Shown piece after piece: positions 8,433-19,096 of a stretch of DNA of 64,000 nucleotides (its first letter is position 1; the number at the start of each line of letters is the position of its first letter). The stretch is taken from positions 930,001 through 994,000 of the forward strand of contig JACKLQ010000001.1 in the NCBI GenBank assembly GCA_024235835.1. Direction: 5' to 3'. Source of the stretch: Thiobacillus sp. (lineage in GTDB: Bacteria > Pseudomonadota > Gammaproteobacteria > Burkholderiales > Thiobacillaceae). The position numbers and the translations under genes are program-made. The notes beneath the pieces are model-generated. The model worked only from the letters and a program-made list of their open reading frames with translations, ran no database searches and was not told the DNA's origin.

Positions 8433-9854
8433 TCACCGCTCCCTCAGGCTTTCGTTGCCATATTGCAGCAGCGGGCTCAGGAAATACTCGATGACGCGGC
8501 GCTGGCCGGTCTTGATCTCCGCGGTGACGGCCATGCCAGGGGTCAGTTTTACCTGCTTGCCATCCACGTTCAAAGAAGCGCGCTTCAACCTCACCCTGGC
8601 CGAATAGACCAACCCCATTTTCTCGTCCGGGATGGCATCACTGGACACATGAATAACCTCGCCCAGAATTGTGCCGTACTTGGTGAAGGGAAAAGTCTCC
8701 ACCTTTACCTCTGATTCCTGCCCTGCATGCACGAAACCTGTGTCTTTGTTTTCCAGGAAGACTTCAACCTCCAACGCACTGTCGCCAGGCACGATCACCA
8801 GCAACGGTTGGGCCGGCGTGACCACTCCTCCAACCGTATGCACTGCGAGTTGTTGCACTGTCCCTTCCACGGGTGCCAGCAAGCGCATGCAGCTATCCCT
8901 GTGCTCTGCCTTGCGCAACTCCTGTGACAATCCATTCACACTTCGTTCCGCTTCATTCAAGGCATCCAGCGTTGCGCGTCGGGTTGCCGCTACCAGTGCC
9001 GTTTTTTGCCGCTTGCCTTCCAGCAAGGCCGCACGAATCTCCACCAGTTTTGCCTGCTGGGAGGCCAGGTCCCCCTCCATTTCAATACGCTCCTGTTCCT
9101 TATCCAGGAAGCCATGGCGGGAGACAAAATTCTTATCCAGCAGGCCCTGGTAGTCCCATGCCCTCTGCCTTGCGATGGGAACGGTTCGAGCAAGCTTGGC
9201 AACGATTTCAGAGGTGGCGGTCAATTCGGCCTCCCGGCGGGCGATTTCCGCATCCAGTTGGTCCAGCCGGGCTTGCAATTCCCCGAAGTGGCCAGCCAAA
9301 TGGCGTCTGGCATCATCCAGGCGATTGGCATCTGCGCCGTCCGGGGGTACCAGGCGGGGGCGCTGCCCATTCTCCAGTGCGGCCAGAAGGGCGCGGGCCC
9401 TGGCGGCCTCCAATCTGGAAATTTCCAGATCGGCGGCCAGCCGTGCACTATCTGCCCGGGCTTGGGTGGAATCCAGCTCGATGAGCAAGTCCCCTGCCCT
9501 CACCCGTTGACCGTCCCGCACGTGGATGCCTCGTACCGCTGACGTCTCCAGGGGCTGAATGACCTTGGCACGATCGTCCGGAATGATTTTTCCCCGTGCA
9601 CTGGCAACGATGTCAAGCTTGCCGAATACGGCCCATAGCAGGGTCAAGAGGGCGAAAAATACGATAAGTCCCATGGCGATGCGTGGGGCGGGGTGTACCG
9701 GCGTATCCCGCAGTGCCAGGGCTGCCGGCAGGAATTCCGTCTCGTGACCATGCAGAGACGGGCCATCCAGTCGCTTCCTCCCGCGCCAGGCATGGCGCAG
9801 TACCCGTGCGTAGCGGCCAAGCAGGTCCAGGGTGGCAGCGATGTTCGTCTTCAT
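8433..9854 (-). CDS. Type I secretion membrane fusion protein (HlyD family)
   Basis: The periplasmic adaptor that links the inner-membrane ABC exporter to a TolC-type outer-membrane channel. The 473 residues show a cytoplasmic N-terminus, one membrane segment (about residues 58-78), a biotinyl-lipoyl-like half motif (RGIHVRDGQRVRAGDLLIEL), a long coiled-coil hairpin (about 125-290) and the C-terminal HlyD segment ending in a beta domain. It follows the exporter ATPase by three bases and belongs with the RTX protein upstream. No TolC gene is in the window, so the channel must come from elsewhere. Confidence 0.93.
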   Translation of the reverse strand: MKTNIAATLDLLGRYARVLRHAWRGRKRLDGPSLHGHETEFLPAALALRDTPVHPAPRIAMGLIVFFALLTLLWAVFGKLDIVASARGKIIPDDRAKVIQPLETSAVRGIHVRDGQRVRAGDLLIELDSTQARADSARLAADLEISRLEAARARALLAALENGQRPRLVPPDGADANRLDDARRHLAGHFGELQARLDQLDAEIARREAELTATSEIVAKLARTVPIARQRAWDYQGLLDKNFVSRHGFLDKEQERIEMEGDLASQQAKLVEIRAALLEGKRQKTALVAATRRATLDALNEAERSVNGLSQELRKAEHRDSCMRLLAPVEGTVQQLAVHTVGGVVTPAQPLLVIVPGDSALEVEVFLENKDTGFVHAGQESEVKVETFPFTKYGTILGEVIHVSSDAIPDEKMGLVYSARVRLKRASLNVDGKQVKLTPGMAVTAEIKTGQRRVIEYFLSPLLQYGNESLRER

Positions 9855-9857
9855 GCC

Positions 9858-12002
9858 TCAGGCGTGCTGCAAGCGGTAGAGCCGGCTGTATTGACCTGCC
9901 TCGCGTTGCAGCAGCTCTGCGTGGCTGCCTGACTCCACAACCTGGCCTCTATCCAGGACGACGATGCGGTCCGCTTTTCTTACCGCCGTGAGGCGGTGGG
10001 CGATGATGATCACCGTGCGCCCCCGGCAGATGGCCTGCATGTTCTGCTGGATGATGCGCTCCGACTCGTAGTCCAGGGCACTGGTGGCCTCGTCCAGGAT
10101 TAGGATGCGTGGCTGGGTGATGAGGGCCCGGGCGATGGCAATGCGCTGGCGCTGCCCCCCGGACAGGGTGGAGCCATGTTCCCCCACCAGAGTGTCATAG
10201 CCATCCGGTAGTTCCAGGATGAAGTCGTGGGCACCGGCCAGCCGAGCTGCCTCCATTACCGACTCCAGAGGGGCACCCGGGTCCGCCAGGGCGATGTTCT
10301 CGCGGATGGAGCGGTTGAACAGCACGTTCTCCTGCAACACCACGCCGATCTGGCGGCGCAGGGAGGCGGCGTCCGCCAGGGCCAGGTCCACGCCATCCAC
10401 CAGCATCCGGCCGCTTTCCGGCACATACAGGCGCTGCACCAGCTTCGCTAGTGTGCTCTTGCCGGAACCGGAGCGGCCAACGATGCCGATGATCTCGCCG
10501 GGTTCCACCACCAGACTGACACCTCTCAGCACCTCGGGCCCATCGGGACGGTAGCGAAAGGACACCTGGTCCAGTTCGATGCGACCCGAGAGGGCTGGCA
10601 GCGGTGATTTGCTGCCTGCCACCTCGGTGCGTGTGTTGAGGATGTCCCCCAGACGCTGCATGGAGATACCTGTCTGCTGGAAATCACTCCATAGCTGGGC
10701 CAGGCGCATGATGGGCTGGGCCACCCGCCCTGCAAGCATGTTGAAGGCGATGAGTTGGCCCACTGTCAGGTTCCCGTCGATCACCAACCGGGCCCCCAGC
10801 CACAGGGTGGCCACGGTAACCAGTTTTCCCACCAGGTTGACGCCTTCATGGGCCAGGTTGGAGAGCTTGGCGGCGCGAAAACCGGCGGTCACATAGCCGG
10901 CCAGCTGATTGTCCCATTGCCTGGTCATCTGGGGTTCCACCGCCATGGACTTGAGGGTGTCTATGCCGGCGATGGCCTCCACAAGGAAGGCCTGGTTCTC
11001 GGCACCCCGGTTGAATTTCTCGTGCAACCGGGCCCGCAACAGGGGCGTGATGATCATGGAAAGCAGCAGGTACAGGGGCAGGGAGGCCAGCACTATCAGT
11101 GTGAGCCAACCGCTATAGAACAGCATGACAACCAGGAAGATGAGGGAAAAGCAGATATCCAACACCACGGTGATGGCATTGCCGGTCAAGAACTGGCGGA
11201 TGTTCTCCAGTTCTCGCACACGCGCAACCGAATCGCCGACGCGTCGGACCTGGAAGTAGGCCATGGGCAGTTGGAGCAGGTGGCGAAACAGACGAGCCCC
11301 CAATTCCACGTCGATACGGCTGGTGGTGTGGGAAAACACATATGTACGCAACCCGGAAAGCACCACCTCGAAGATGGATACGACCAAGAGTCCGAGGGCA
11401 ATAACGTCCAGCGTAGTGAGTCCCCGGTGCACCAGCACCTTGTCCATGACCACCTGGAAAAACAAGGGGGTGACCAGGGCGAAAAGGTTGAGTACCAGGG
11501 ACACCAGCAGAATCTCCCCCAGCAGCCGGCGGTACTTGACGATGGCTGGGACGAACCAGGTGAAGTCGAAACGGGCCAGATCCCCAGCAAGGGAGGCTCG
11601 GGAGGCGAGCAGGATCAACTCGCCAGTCCAGCGGGACTCCAGTTCGGCCATCGACAGGGTCTGGGGCCTGGCCATGCCTGGATCATGTATGAGGACCTGT
11701 TCGCCTTCCGCCTTGGCCAGAATGAAGAAGCCGCCCAGTCCATCCATGGCCAGGGCGGGCAGGGGTGTGGTGATCACGCGGCCAATATCCGTCTTTACAT
11801 GCCTGGCCTTGAGACCCAGCTTCTTGGCTGCCAGCATTATTTGCGTGACGCCGAAGGGGCCACCTTCGCCGAATTCATGGGCCAACTGGGCTGGTTCTGC
11901 CAACACGCCGTGGAAGCGGGCCAGCATCACCAGGCAGGCCAGGCCAGGGTCGGGTGAACCTTGTGGAACTGCCCCGGCGGGGGCTTCGCCTTGAGCTCGC
12001 AT
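9858..12002 (-). CDS. Type I secretion ABC transporter (HlyB family)
   Basis: The inner-membrane permease/ATPase that would export the RTX lipase. The 714 residues contain an N-terminal C39-like domain (about 15-135), six membrane helices (about 155-430) and an ATPase domain with Walker A GRSGSGKST, signature LSGGQRQRIAIARAL and Walker B ILILDEATSALD. Where C39 peptidases have the catalytic cysteine (DCG), this protein has DPG. The domain should therefore dock substrate without cleaving it, as known for HlyB-like exporters of RTX proteins. The gene starts 59 bases after the RTX stop. Confidence 0.94.
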   Translation of the reverse strand: MRAQGEAPAGAVPQGSPDPGLACLVMLARFHGVLAEPAQLAHEFGEGGPFGVTQIMLAAKKLGLKARHVKTDIGRVITTPLPALAMDGLGGFFILAKAEGEQVLIHDPGMARPQTLSMAELESRWTGELILLASRASLAGDLARFDFTWFVPAIVKYRRLLGEILLVSLVLNLFALVTPLFFQVVMDKVLVHRGLTTLDVIALGLLVVSIFEVVLSGLRTYVFSHTTSRIDVELGARLFRHLLQLPMAYFQVRRVGDSVARVRELENIRQFLTGNAITVVLDICFSLIFLVVMLFYSGWLTLIVLASLPLYLLLSMIITPLLRARLHEKFNRGAENQAFLVEAIAGIDTLKSMAVEPQMTRQWDNQLAGYVTAGFRAAKLSNLAHEGVNLVGKLVTVATLWLGARLVIDGNLTVGQLIAFNMLAGRVAQPIMRLAQLWSDFQQTGISMQRLGDILNTRTEVAGSKSPLPALSGRIELDQVSFRYRPDGPEVLRGVSLVVEPGEIIGIVGRSGSGKSTLAKLVQRLYVPESGRMLVDGVDLALADAASLRRQIGVVLQENVLFNRSIRENIALADPGAPLESVMEAARLAGAHDFILELPDGYDTLVGEHGSTLSGGQRQRIAIARALITQPRILILDEATSALDYESERIIQQNMQAICRGRTVIIIAHRLTAVRKADRIVVLDRGQVVESGSHAELLQREAGQYSRLYRLQHA

Positions 12003-12061
12003 GCTGTCTTCCCTGTGTGCGCTCCAAGTCCATGCCCGGGGCTGCTGTTCTATAACAACGG

Positions 12062-15000
12062 TTACTGCCAGTTGACTGCCAGCACGGGCTCCAGAGCAGT
12101 ACGGTAGTGGTCCGGAAGGTTGGTGCTTCCCGCTGCCGGCGGCGCGAACGCGGCCATGGCAGAAACCAACGCATCCACCTGGTTGTCCAGCAAGACCTGG
12201 CCGTCGCCGGATACGAACCGCTCCGTACGATAGGCCGCGCCGCGATACCAGTTTTGCAGAACGAGCCTGTCTGTAGTGCCGATAACAGAGGCTTCCATGT
12301 GGTTGCCGACCTTCCGGAACCAGATCTGGTCATGGCCGACGCCTGGGCCGAAGCGTGCGGTGTCCGTGTTGCCAACAGTGGAATCGTTCTCACGCACGGT
12401 GTCGGAGCCATTGCCCAGGTTCAAGAGATAGACATCGCTGCCGCTGCCACCGACGAGGGTGTCTTTTCCGGCCCCGCCGTTCAGGGTATCCCTCCCACCC
12501 AGGCCTTTCAGCATGTTGCCGGCTGTGTTGCCAATCAAATCGTTGTCATGTTTGTTGCCGGCACCGTTGATGGCCCCTTTGCCGGTAAGGATCAGGTTTT
12601 CAATATTCGCCGGAAGTGTGTAAGTCGTTGCGGACTTCACCAGATCAGAGCCCTTACCCGGATTTTCGACAACCAGATCCGATACGACGTCGACGACAAA
12701 GATGTCGTTGCCCATGCCGCCGATCATGGTGTCGGCCCCTATGCCGCCATTGAGGGTGTCGTTGCCGCCAAGTCCCCGGAGCGTGTTGGCACCTCGGTTT
12801 CCGGTGAGACCGTTGTTGAGGGAGTTACCGGTGCCGAAGACGGCCGCAGAGCCGGTCAAGGCTAGTTTTTCCAGGTTATCTCCCAGGACGTAGGTGAAGT
12901 CTGCCTTGACGGTATCCGTACCTTCATTGGCGAGCTCGGTTACGACATCCTCCGGCCGGTCCACCATGTAGACATCGCTGCCCAGACCGCCGACCAGGGT
13001 GTCGATACCCATGCCCCCCCGCAGGGTGTCATTACCAGCAAGGCCGAACAACGTGTTGGCGGCATCGTTTCCGCCCAGTGTATTGGCCAGCTCGTTGCCC
13101 GTTCCATCAATGGCCAATCCTCCAGTCAACGCAAGGTTTTCCAGATTGGCGCTCAAGGTGAAGCCGATGGAGCTTTGTACGGTGTCGAAGCCTTCGCCGG
13201 AACTTTCCGATGCCACGTCACCCGGATTGTCCACGATGTAGGTGTCGTCACCCTTTCCACCGGCCATCCCATCGGCACCGCCGCCGCCATCGAGGGTATC
13301 GTTTCCTTCAAGGCCATATAGGGTTTCATCAGGGCTAGAACCGATCAGTAAATCGTCCACCACAGTGCCGGTCAGGGTGTATGGCAAGGAATTGATCTTC
13401 GCCTGGTTCCACTGGGTTCCATCGGCAAATTCCAGCCGGTCGAGCTGGTAGTACCCGGTGGAACCGAGAAACCAATTGGCGAATACGATCTTATCTTCCC
13501 CACCGGCAAGGGTGAGCTCCAGGTTGTTGCCGGAAACAACCGCTGCAACGTCGTCAGACCGTATACCCGGGCCAAGCTTGAGTACATCGGTGTAATACTG
13601 GCCATGGCTCACACTGATGGTGTCAACGCCCTCGCCAAGGTTGAACACGAAGGTGTCATTACCCAGCCCGTCGAGCAGGGTGTCATTGTCTTTTCCACCC
13701 GAGATGAGGTCATCCCCTTCCCCACCATAAAGATGGTCGTCACCGTCGCCGCCATGAAGAGTATCGTTTCCCTCGTCGCCAGCAAGGGTGTCGTTGCCTG
13801 CCAGGCCATGGAGGGTTTCATTGTAGCCAGTGCCATAGAGCGACTCGTTCCCTGAGGTGCCGGAGATGGTCATGCCCAAAGCGTTGAGGTGGCCTTTTGT
13901 CCACTGTGTACCATCGGCGAAATCCACGCTTTCGAGCTGGTAGTAATAGTTGTATACGAAGGGCGACGGGTCATACCGGAACCAGCCAACGGCAGTGACC
14001 ATGTCAGTACCGTTCCTGTGAATGAATACCAAATTCTCCCAGTCACGGAGGACAGTAATGTCGGATACCAGGATGCCTTCGCCGAACTTCAGCACGCCAT
14101 GGGAGTGGTATGCCTCCGGCGTCTCTTGGATGACGTCCTGACCGCCCCCCAACTCGAACAGGTAAGTGTCATAGCCCGCCCCACCCTCCAGGGTATCGTT
14201 GCCATCACCGCCGTTCAGGGTGTCACTACCGTATTGGCCGATCAGATCGTCGTTGCCAGCCAGACCGCTGATGACTTCATCGAGGCCGGTGCCCTCGAGG
14301 GTGTCATTCCCGTCCGTTCCAATAATGGTTACGAATTCGGCATTGATTTCAGCCTGGGTCCAGAGAGTTCCGTCCGCGAACTCGACGACATCAAGCTGAT
14401 AAAGCGCCTTGCTCGTTAGGAACCAGTCGGCGACGACCACCTTGTCGACGCCGTCGACATGCCTGAATTCAAGGTCATCCCCAATGCGGACGTACGTGAT
14501 GTCCGCAGGGGTTATACCAGGGCCGAACCTCAGGACATCCTTGGTGACATCCCCAAGTTTTTCGATGACGGTGTCCGAACCACCCCCAGGATCGAACAGG
14601 TAGGTGTCATTGCCTTCACCGCCATCAAGCGTGTCATTCCCACCGGCGCCATTGAAGACCTCGTCGCGCTCCGAACCCGCCAATAGATCGTCGGCTGCCG
14701 ACCCGGTCAGGTTCAACACCGCATCGCTCAGCCGGGCTTCGCCCCATAGCGTGCCGTCCGCGAACTCGACACGGTCCAGCCTGTGCTCGCCCTGGGTAGC
14801 GTCAAACCAGTTCTGGATGATGACCTTGTCCGTACCGTTGGCATGGCGCAGTTCCAAGTCCTTGCCGCTGCCGGCCGGGGAGATGTCGGCTGGCGAAATT
14901 CCCGCGCCAAACCTGAGCACATCGGTATCCTCCGGGCCAGAAGCCACATTGATGGTGTCCACCCCTCCACCCAGAGAGAAGAGGAATGTGTCACTGCCTT

Positions 15001-18000
15001 GGTTGTCGGACAGGGTGTCGTTGCCAAGGCCGCCATGCAGGGTGTCGTTTCCTGGATTTCCGACCAAGCTATCACCGCTTGCTCCACCCTCGATCCAATC
15101 ATCGACATTCGTACCCCAGATGGAGTCGTATTCGTCCGAGCCCTGCACGACAAAACCCTTGGCCAGCAGTTCCTCATAAGTCAACGATGTCCCGTCGAAG
15201 AACTCGAATCGGTCGATGGCCCTTCTAGCGTGCACATCCCAGTTCCGGAAATTGTTCAGGTAGATCGTGTCATTGGAATCAGGCCCAACCTGGATCACCA
15301 GGGGTCCACGCTTCAACGTCAGAACGACCTCAGAGATGCCTTCACCGAACCTGAGTACGTTGGGGTTCGGGTTGCCATCAGCATCCAGTTGCCCGCCCGT
15401 GTCATTGATCCAGTCTGTGCCATCACCCAGGCTGTACAAATAGGTGTTGCCGCCACCCGCCCCGGTGAGCGTGTCATTGCCCTGGCCCCCGGAGAACGTG
15501 GCGCCTCCGCCGGTGGCTGTGAGCGCGTCGTTGACAGAGCCGCCCACCATCACTGCGTCCCGGTCTGCAGTCGAGGCATTGGCCGAGGCGCCATAGGCCC
15601 GACCAACGAGTTGCATCCAGCTCAGGCGAGTGCCGTCGGAAAAGCCGAAATTCTCGATGGAACCGGAAAAGCCCTCCCGGATGTAGAGCCAGTCGGCACT
15701 GCCGAATCCGAGTGCCATATCCTGGTCGAACTTCAGCAGTTCGACATCGTCGGGACTGACACCGGGACCGAATTCGATGCGGTCATTCCCAGCGAAGTCG
15801 CTGACGCTCTCGGCTATACCATTGAGCAGCGGGCTGTCCTCCGGATCGAACAGATATACATCGTCGCCCGCGCCCCCATCCAGGCCGTCCTGGCCAGCGC
15901 CACCATGGAGGACATCGTTCCCGCCACCCCCGAGAAGCAGGTCATCGCCCTCGCCGCCAGTCAGGGTGTCGTTACCCTGGAAGTCTTCAGCCAGAGGCTG
16001 GTTGGGCGCATTGTCGCCGTACAGAAGATCCGCGCCATCTCCGCCTTCTAGGGCATCGCTACCGCCATCGCCGATCAGACTGTCATCACCGGCACCACCC
16101 TCCAGTTGGTCATCGCCGTGGTATTCACCCGCCAGGCCTCCATCGTCCCCTTGCACATAGTCATTGCCCTGCCCGCCTTGCAGTTGGTCCGCCCCGCCTT
16201 GTCCGAACAGGAAGTCATCGCCCGTGCCACCTGTGAGCGCATCGGCTCCGTGTTGCTCGCCGGGCAAGCCAAGGTCATCACCCATGAGCCAGTCCTGGCC
16301 CCCATCCCCATCAAGATGATCCTCGCCGGCCTGCCCCCAGAGCCTGTCATCACCCTCGCCCCCCTCGAGTCTATCCGCGCCACCACCACCCAGGAGCTTG
16401 TCATTTCCCTCGCCGCCGTCGAGAAAATCGCCCCCGTGCTGAAACGCCGGGAGCATGGCATCGTCGCCGATCAGGTCATCATCACCTCCCTGGCCCAACA
16501 GCACATCGTCGTCAGCGCCGCCGAAGAGCACGTCCCCTCCGCTGCCACCATCCAGTATGTCATCGCCCTGCTGGCCCAGCAGCCAATCCTCACCCGCGCC
16601 GCCGTAGAGGACATCTGCACCGCCGTTGGCGGACTCCATCGCGGTGGCATTGGTGAATTGACGTTCATAGGTCGTGTTAACGTTGGCATCCAGGTCGATG
16701 AGGCGGGTGAGGGTCCAGCCAAGGGTGGCGCCTGTCAGGTCTTCATCCCCGGCGAGCATGTCATCGCCGCCCCCACCCAGAAGGCGATCCTCGCCCGCGC
16801 CTCCCGCCAGGGCATCATCGCCTGCCTCTCCCACCAGGCAGTCTTCCCCTTCCCCGCCACCAAGCAGGTCGCCCTTCAGGCCGGTGCCGGCCTGGCCCTC
16901 CCCGGCCATCAGGGCCGTATCCAGATCCTGTTCGTCTCCGGCAAACAGCCTGTCATTGCCGGATAAACCGTAGATCAAATCCTGCCCCGCATTGCCGAGG
17001 GCGGTGTCATCGCCAGTCCCCGCATCGACCATGTCGTTACCGTCGCCACCTTCGAGTCGATCGTGGCCACCGCGATGAGCAAACAAAATGTCATCACCGC
17101 CCAGCCCCAGGACAAGGTCGTCTCCCACGCTGTCATAAAGGATGTCGGCCCGGCCGGGATCGGCTTGCCGGGGATCGGTGATGATGTTGTCCAGGACATC
17201 GTAGCCGGGCTGCACACCGCCCTGTACAGGGTCCTGGTCCACGGGAGACAAGTCTCCGGTAATGGTCAGCGTTGTTTGCGGAAAAGCGGGGTCTTCCACC
17301 AGGCGGATACCGAAGTCGCCAGGTTGGAAGTCTTCCTGGGCCTCGCCCAACTGGAGCGTGCCGCCATCCGGTAGCACCAGGGTCCAAGGCGAGTTGTGGG
17401 TGAGCGTGAGAACGGTGCCACCTGGGAGGGTACGAGTCCATACATTCAGGACATTGCCTGCCGCGTCCTTTTGCCGGTTGAAGACGCCGGCGGCATTGAG
17501 GTCGTAGAGGCCATCGTTGATGTAGAGCCAGCCACCGTCCACATCGATAATCTTGTCCTGGCCGTCGCCGGTTCGCCACCGATAGATGTCCTGACCCCAC
17601 CCACCGGCCAGGACATCGTTACCCTTGCCGCCTTCCAGCCAATCTGCGCCACCTTCACCGAACAAAAAGTCATCGCCATCACCACCCAAGAGGACGTCGG
17701 CCTTGTTTCCGCCCAGCATGAAGTCATTGCGGGCGTCATTGGGGGTGGTGGCATGCATGCTGCGGCCATCCGACAAGTAATATCGCTCGATGCCGGCCAG
17801 GGAGTAGGCCGCCAGATCAACTTGCCCCCGAAGCCAAGCTTCCAGATTGGCGAATCCGTGGACCGTCAACTCCTCCTGGGCCGGATCGCGGTTGATCTGG
17901 ATGCCACCGTCCAGGGGGGTGAACACCTGCTGGAAGATGCCGCTCTCTGCGCCCGTTTCACGTCCAAACCCCTGGGCGTAATACAGGCTCAGGGCCAAAT

Positions 18001-19096
18001 ACGTCAGGATGTAGCCGATGTCGGGGCCAGCGATGCCCGGGCTTGCCAGTTCATCGCGGACGCGACCGATATCGGCAACCAGGGTTTCCAGTGGTTTTTC
18101 CCCGGCGACCTGGCGCCGTACCAGCAGGCTCAGGAGATTGTAGTCGGCGCTTTGTTGCGCGTAGTTGAACTCCGAGGTAAACAGCGCCTGTAGCAATTCC
18201 GGCCGGGCCCGACTGGCGGCAAGGAATGCCGGAGACATGAGGAAGGCGTCCAGCAGTGCCATAGAATGCATGTCCACCGGGTTTCCGTCGAAGCCCGGCC
18301 AGCCCCAGCCGTTGCCGCTGGTGGCGTTGCCTTCCAGGTAGTATTGCTTGCCGTAGATGGGGTGAACGTTCGCAGCCAGAGTCAGCAGTTGGCCCTGATT
18401 GAGTACGCCGATACCCAGTAATGCCGCTTGGCCGGTAAACGTCTGCATCAGGGAGAGAACCTCATCCCGGACGTAGTAATGGGTAACCTTGTCGTCCCGG
18501 TCCCTGCGGGTAGGGCTGGGAATGAAAGCACCGTTTACGTTGAGATAGGCGTAGGCATCGTAGTTGGCGAAGGCGGCGGGTAGGGTGTAATGCGCTTCCA
18601 GCAACGCCTTTTTCAATTCCTCGACGCGTTCCAAGGAATCCGCCGTCTTCTCGAAGGGGGCTTCGTCGAACACCGTGGCCGGCCGGTCGAAGAACACCGC
18701 CATGAGAGAGGCCAGACCACCGCCCAGGCTGTGACCGGTGAAACTGATACTGGCACCCGGGTTGGCGTTGAGGACATCCAGATAGAACATGGCGGCATCC
18801 GTGACCTGGGGCGCCAGGAAGGCCCCCGTGCCGGCGGGGATGTTGGCCAGCATCCAGTCCTTGGTCTTGTCCACCAGGTTGCCTTCGAAGGTGGTGCCGG
18901 TGTAGGCGATGACGATCTCGCCTGTGCCGGTGTTGCGGTAGGCGCGGGCGGTAAAGCCGGAGTCATTGTTGATGCGGTCTGCTTCCATATCTACCCAGCC
19001 ATTGGGTATCGGTATGGCGTTGTTTTCGCTCGTGACTAAGTCTTTCACCGCGTAGGCGTTGGAAGCCATCAGGGCATATTCGATGCTGGAAGTCAT
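12062..19096 (-). CDS. Giant RTX protein with N-terminal lipase (class 3-like) domain
   Basis: A predicted secreted, calcium-binding lipase of 2,344 residues. The ATG at 19096 is preferred over an in-frame GTG at 19111 because it has GGGA just upstream and overlaps the lipoprotein stop (ATGA). The first 350 residues look like a lipase fold: TGHSLGGG carries the nucleophile serine near residue 123. Blocks of GGxGxDxL-type nonapeptides lie at about 465-515, 650-770 and 835-1060. Then come about six modules of 125-170 residues alternating an RTX block with a segment of the LRFGxGI...DLELR...NWF...VEFADGT type (resembling the haemolysin calcium-binding-related domain). Three different repeats (YTLxANLENLxLTG) follow, then an uncleaved C-terminal secretion signal region. 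The actual substrate is unknown. Confidence 0.9.
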   Translation of the reverse strand: MTSSIEYALMASNAYAVKDLVTSENNAIPIPNGWVDMEADRINNDSGFTARAYRNTGTGEIVIAYTGTTFEGNLVDKTKDWMLANIPAGTGAFLAPQVTDAAMFYLDVLNANPGASISFTGHSLGGGLASLMAVFFDRPATVFDEAPFEKTADSLERVEELKKALLEAHYTLPAAFANYDAYAYLNVNGAFIPSPTRRDRDDKVTHYYVRDEVLSLMQTFTGQAALLGIGVLNQGQLLTLAANVHPIYGKQYYLEGNATSGNGWGWPGFDGNPVDMHSMALLDAFLMSPAFLAASRARPELLQALFTSEFNYAQQSADYNLLSLLVRRQVAGEKPLETLVADIGRVRDELASPGIAGPDIGYILTYLALSLYYAQGFGRETGAESGIFQQVFTPLDGGIQINRDPAQEELTVHGFANLEAWLRGQVDLAAYSLAGIERYYLSDGRSMHATTPNDARNDFMLGGNKADVLLGGDGDDFLFGEGGADWLEGGKGNDVLAGGWGQDIYRWRTGDGQDKIIDVDGGWLYINDGLYDLNAAGVFNRQKDAAGNVLNVWTRTLPGGTVLTLTHNSPWTLVLPDGGTLQLGEAQEDFQPGDFGIRLVEDPAFPQTTLTITGDLSPVDQDPVQGGVQPGYDVLDNIITDPRQADPGRADILYDSVGDDLVLGLGGDDILFAHRGGHDRLEGGDGNDMVDAGTGDDTALGNAGQDLIYGLSGNDRLFAGDEQDLDTALMAGEGQAGTGLKGDLLGGGEGEDCLVGEAGDDALAGGAGEDRLLGGGGDDMLAGDEDLTGATLGWTLTRLIDLDANVNTTYERQFTNATAMESANGGADVLYGGAGEDWLLGQQGDDILDGGSGGDVLFGGADDDVLLGQGGDDDLIGDDAMLPAFQHGGDFLDGGEGNDKLLGGGGADRLEGGEGDDRLWGQAGEDHLDGDGGQDWLMGDDLGLPGEQHGADALTGGTGDDFLFGQGGADQLQGGQGNDYVQGDDGGLAGEYHGDDQLEGGAGDDSLIGDGGSDALEGGDGADLLYGDNAPNQPLAEDFQGNDTLTGGEGDDLLLGGGGNDVLHGGAGQDGLDGGAGDDVYLFDPEDSPLLNGIAESVSDFAGNDRIEFGPGVSPDDVELLKFDQDMALGFGSADWLYIREGFSGSIENFGFSDGTRLSWMQLVGRAYGASANASTADRDAVMVGGSVNDALTATGGGATFSGGQGNDTLTGAGGGNTYLYSLGDGTDWINDTGGQLDADGNPNPNVLRFGEGISEVVLTLKRGPLVIQVGPDSNDTIYLNNFRNWDVHARRAIDRFEFFDGTSLTYEELLAKGFVVQGSDEYDSIWGTNVDDWIEGGASGDSLVGNPGNDTLHGGLGNDTLSDNQGSDTFLFSLGGGVDTINVASGPEDTDVLRFGAGISPADISPAGSGKDLELRHANGTDKVIIQNWFDATQGEHRLDRVEFADGTLWGEARLSDAVLNLTGSAADDLLAGSERDEVFNGAGGNDTLDGGEGNDTYLFDPGGGSDTVIEKLGDVTKDVLRFGPGITPADITYVRIGDDLEFRHVDGVDKVVVADWFLTSKALYQLDVVEFADGTLWTQAEINAEFVTIIGTDGNDTLEGTGLDEVISGLAGNDDLIGQYGSDTLNGGDGNDTLEGGAGYDTYLFELGGGQDVIQETPEAYHSHGVLKFGEGILVSDITVLRDWENLVFIHRNGTDMVTAVGWFRYDPSPFVYNYYYQLESVDFADGTQWTKGHLNALGMTISGTSGNESLYGTGYNETLHGLAGNDTLAGDEGNDTLHGGDGDDHLYGGEGDDLISGGKDNDTLLDGLGNDTFVFNLGEGVDTISVSHGQYYTDVLKLGPGIRSDDVAAVVSGNNLELTLAGGEDKIVFANWFLGSTGYYQLDRLEFADGTQWNQAKINSLPYTLTGTVVDDLLIGSSPDETLYGLEGNDTLDGGGGADGMAGGKGDDTYIVDNPGDVASESSGEGFDTVQSSIGFTLSANLENLALTGGLAIDGTGNELANTLGGNDAANTLFGLAGNDTLRGGMGIDTLVGGLGSDVYMVDRPEDVVTELANEGTDTVKADFTYVLGDNLEKLALTGSAAVFGTGNSLNNGLTGNRGANTLRGLGGNDTLNGGIGADTMIGGMGNDIFVVDVVSDLVVENPGKGSDLVKSATTYTLPANIENLILTGKGAINGAGNKHDNDLIGNTAGNMLKGLGGRDTLNGGAGKDTLVGGSGSDVYLLNLGNGSDTVRENDSTVGNTDTARFGPGVGHDQIWFRKVGNHMEASVIGTTDRLVLQNWYRGAAYRTERFVSGDGQVLLDNQVDALVSAMAAFAPPAAGSTNLPDHYRTALEPVLAVNWQ

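Noticed and set aside
12400..17100. Regularly spaced short DNA repeats that might suggest a CRISPR array
   Set aside because: They are codon-level repeats of calcium-binding nonapeptides inside one open frame, with no identical repeats or unique spacers of fixed length.
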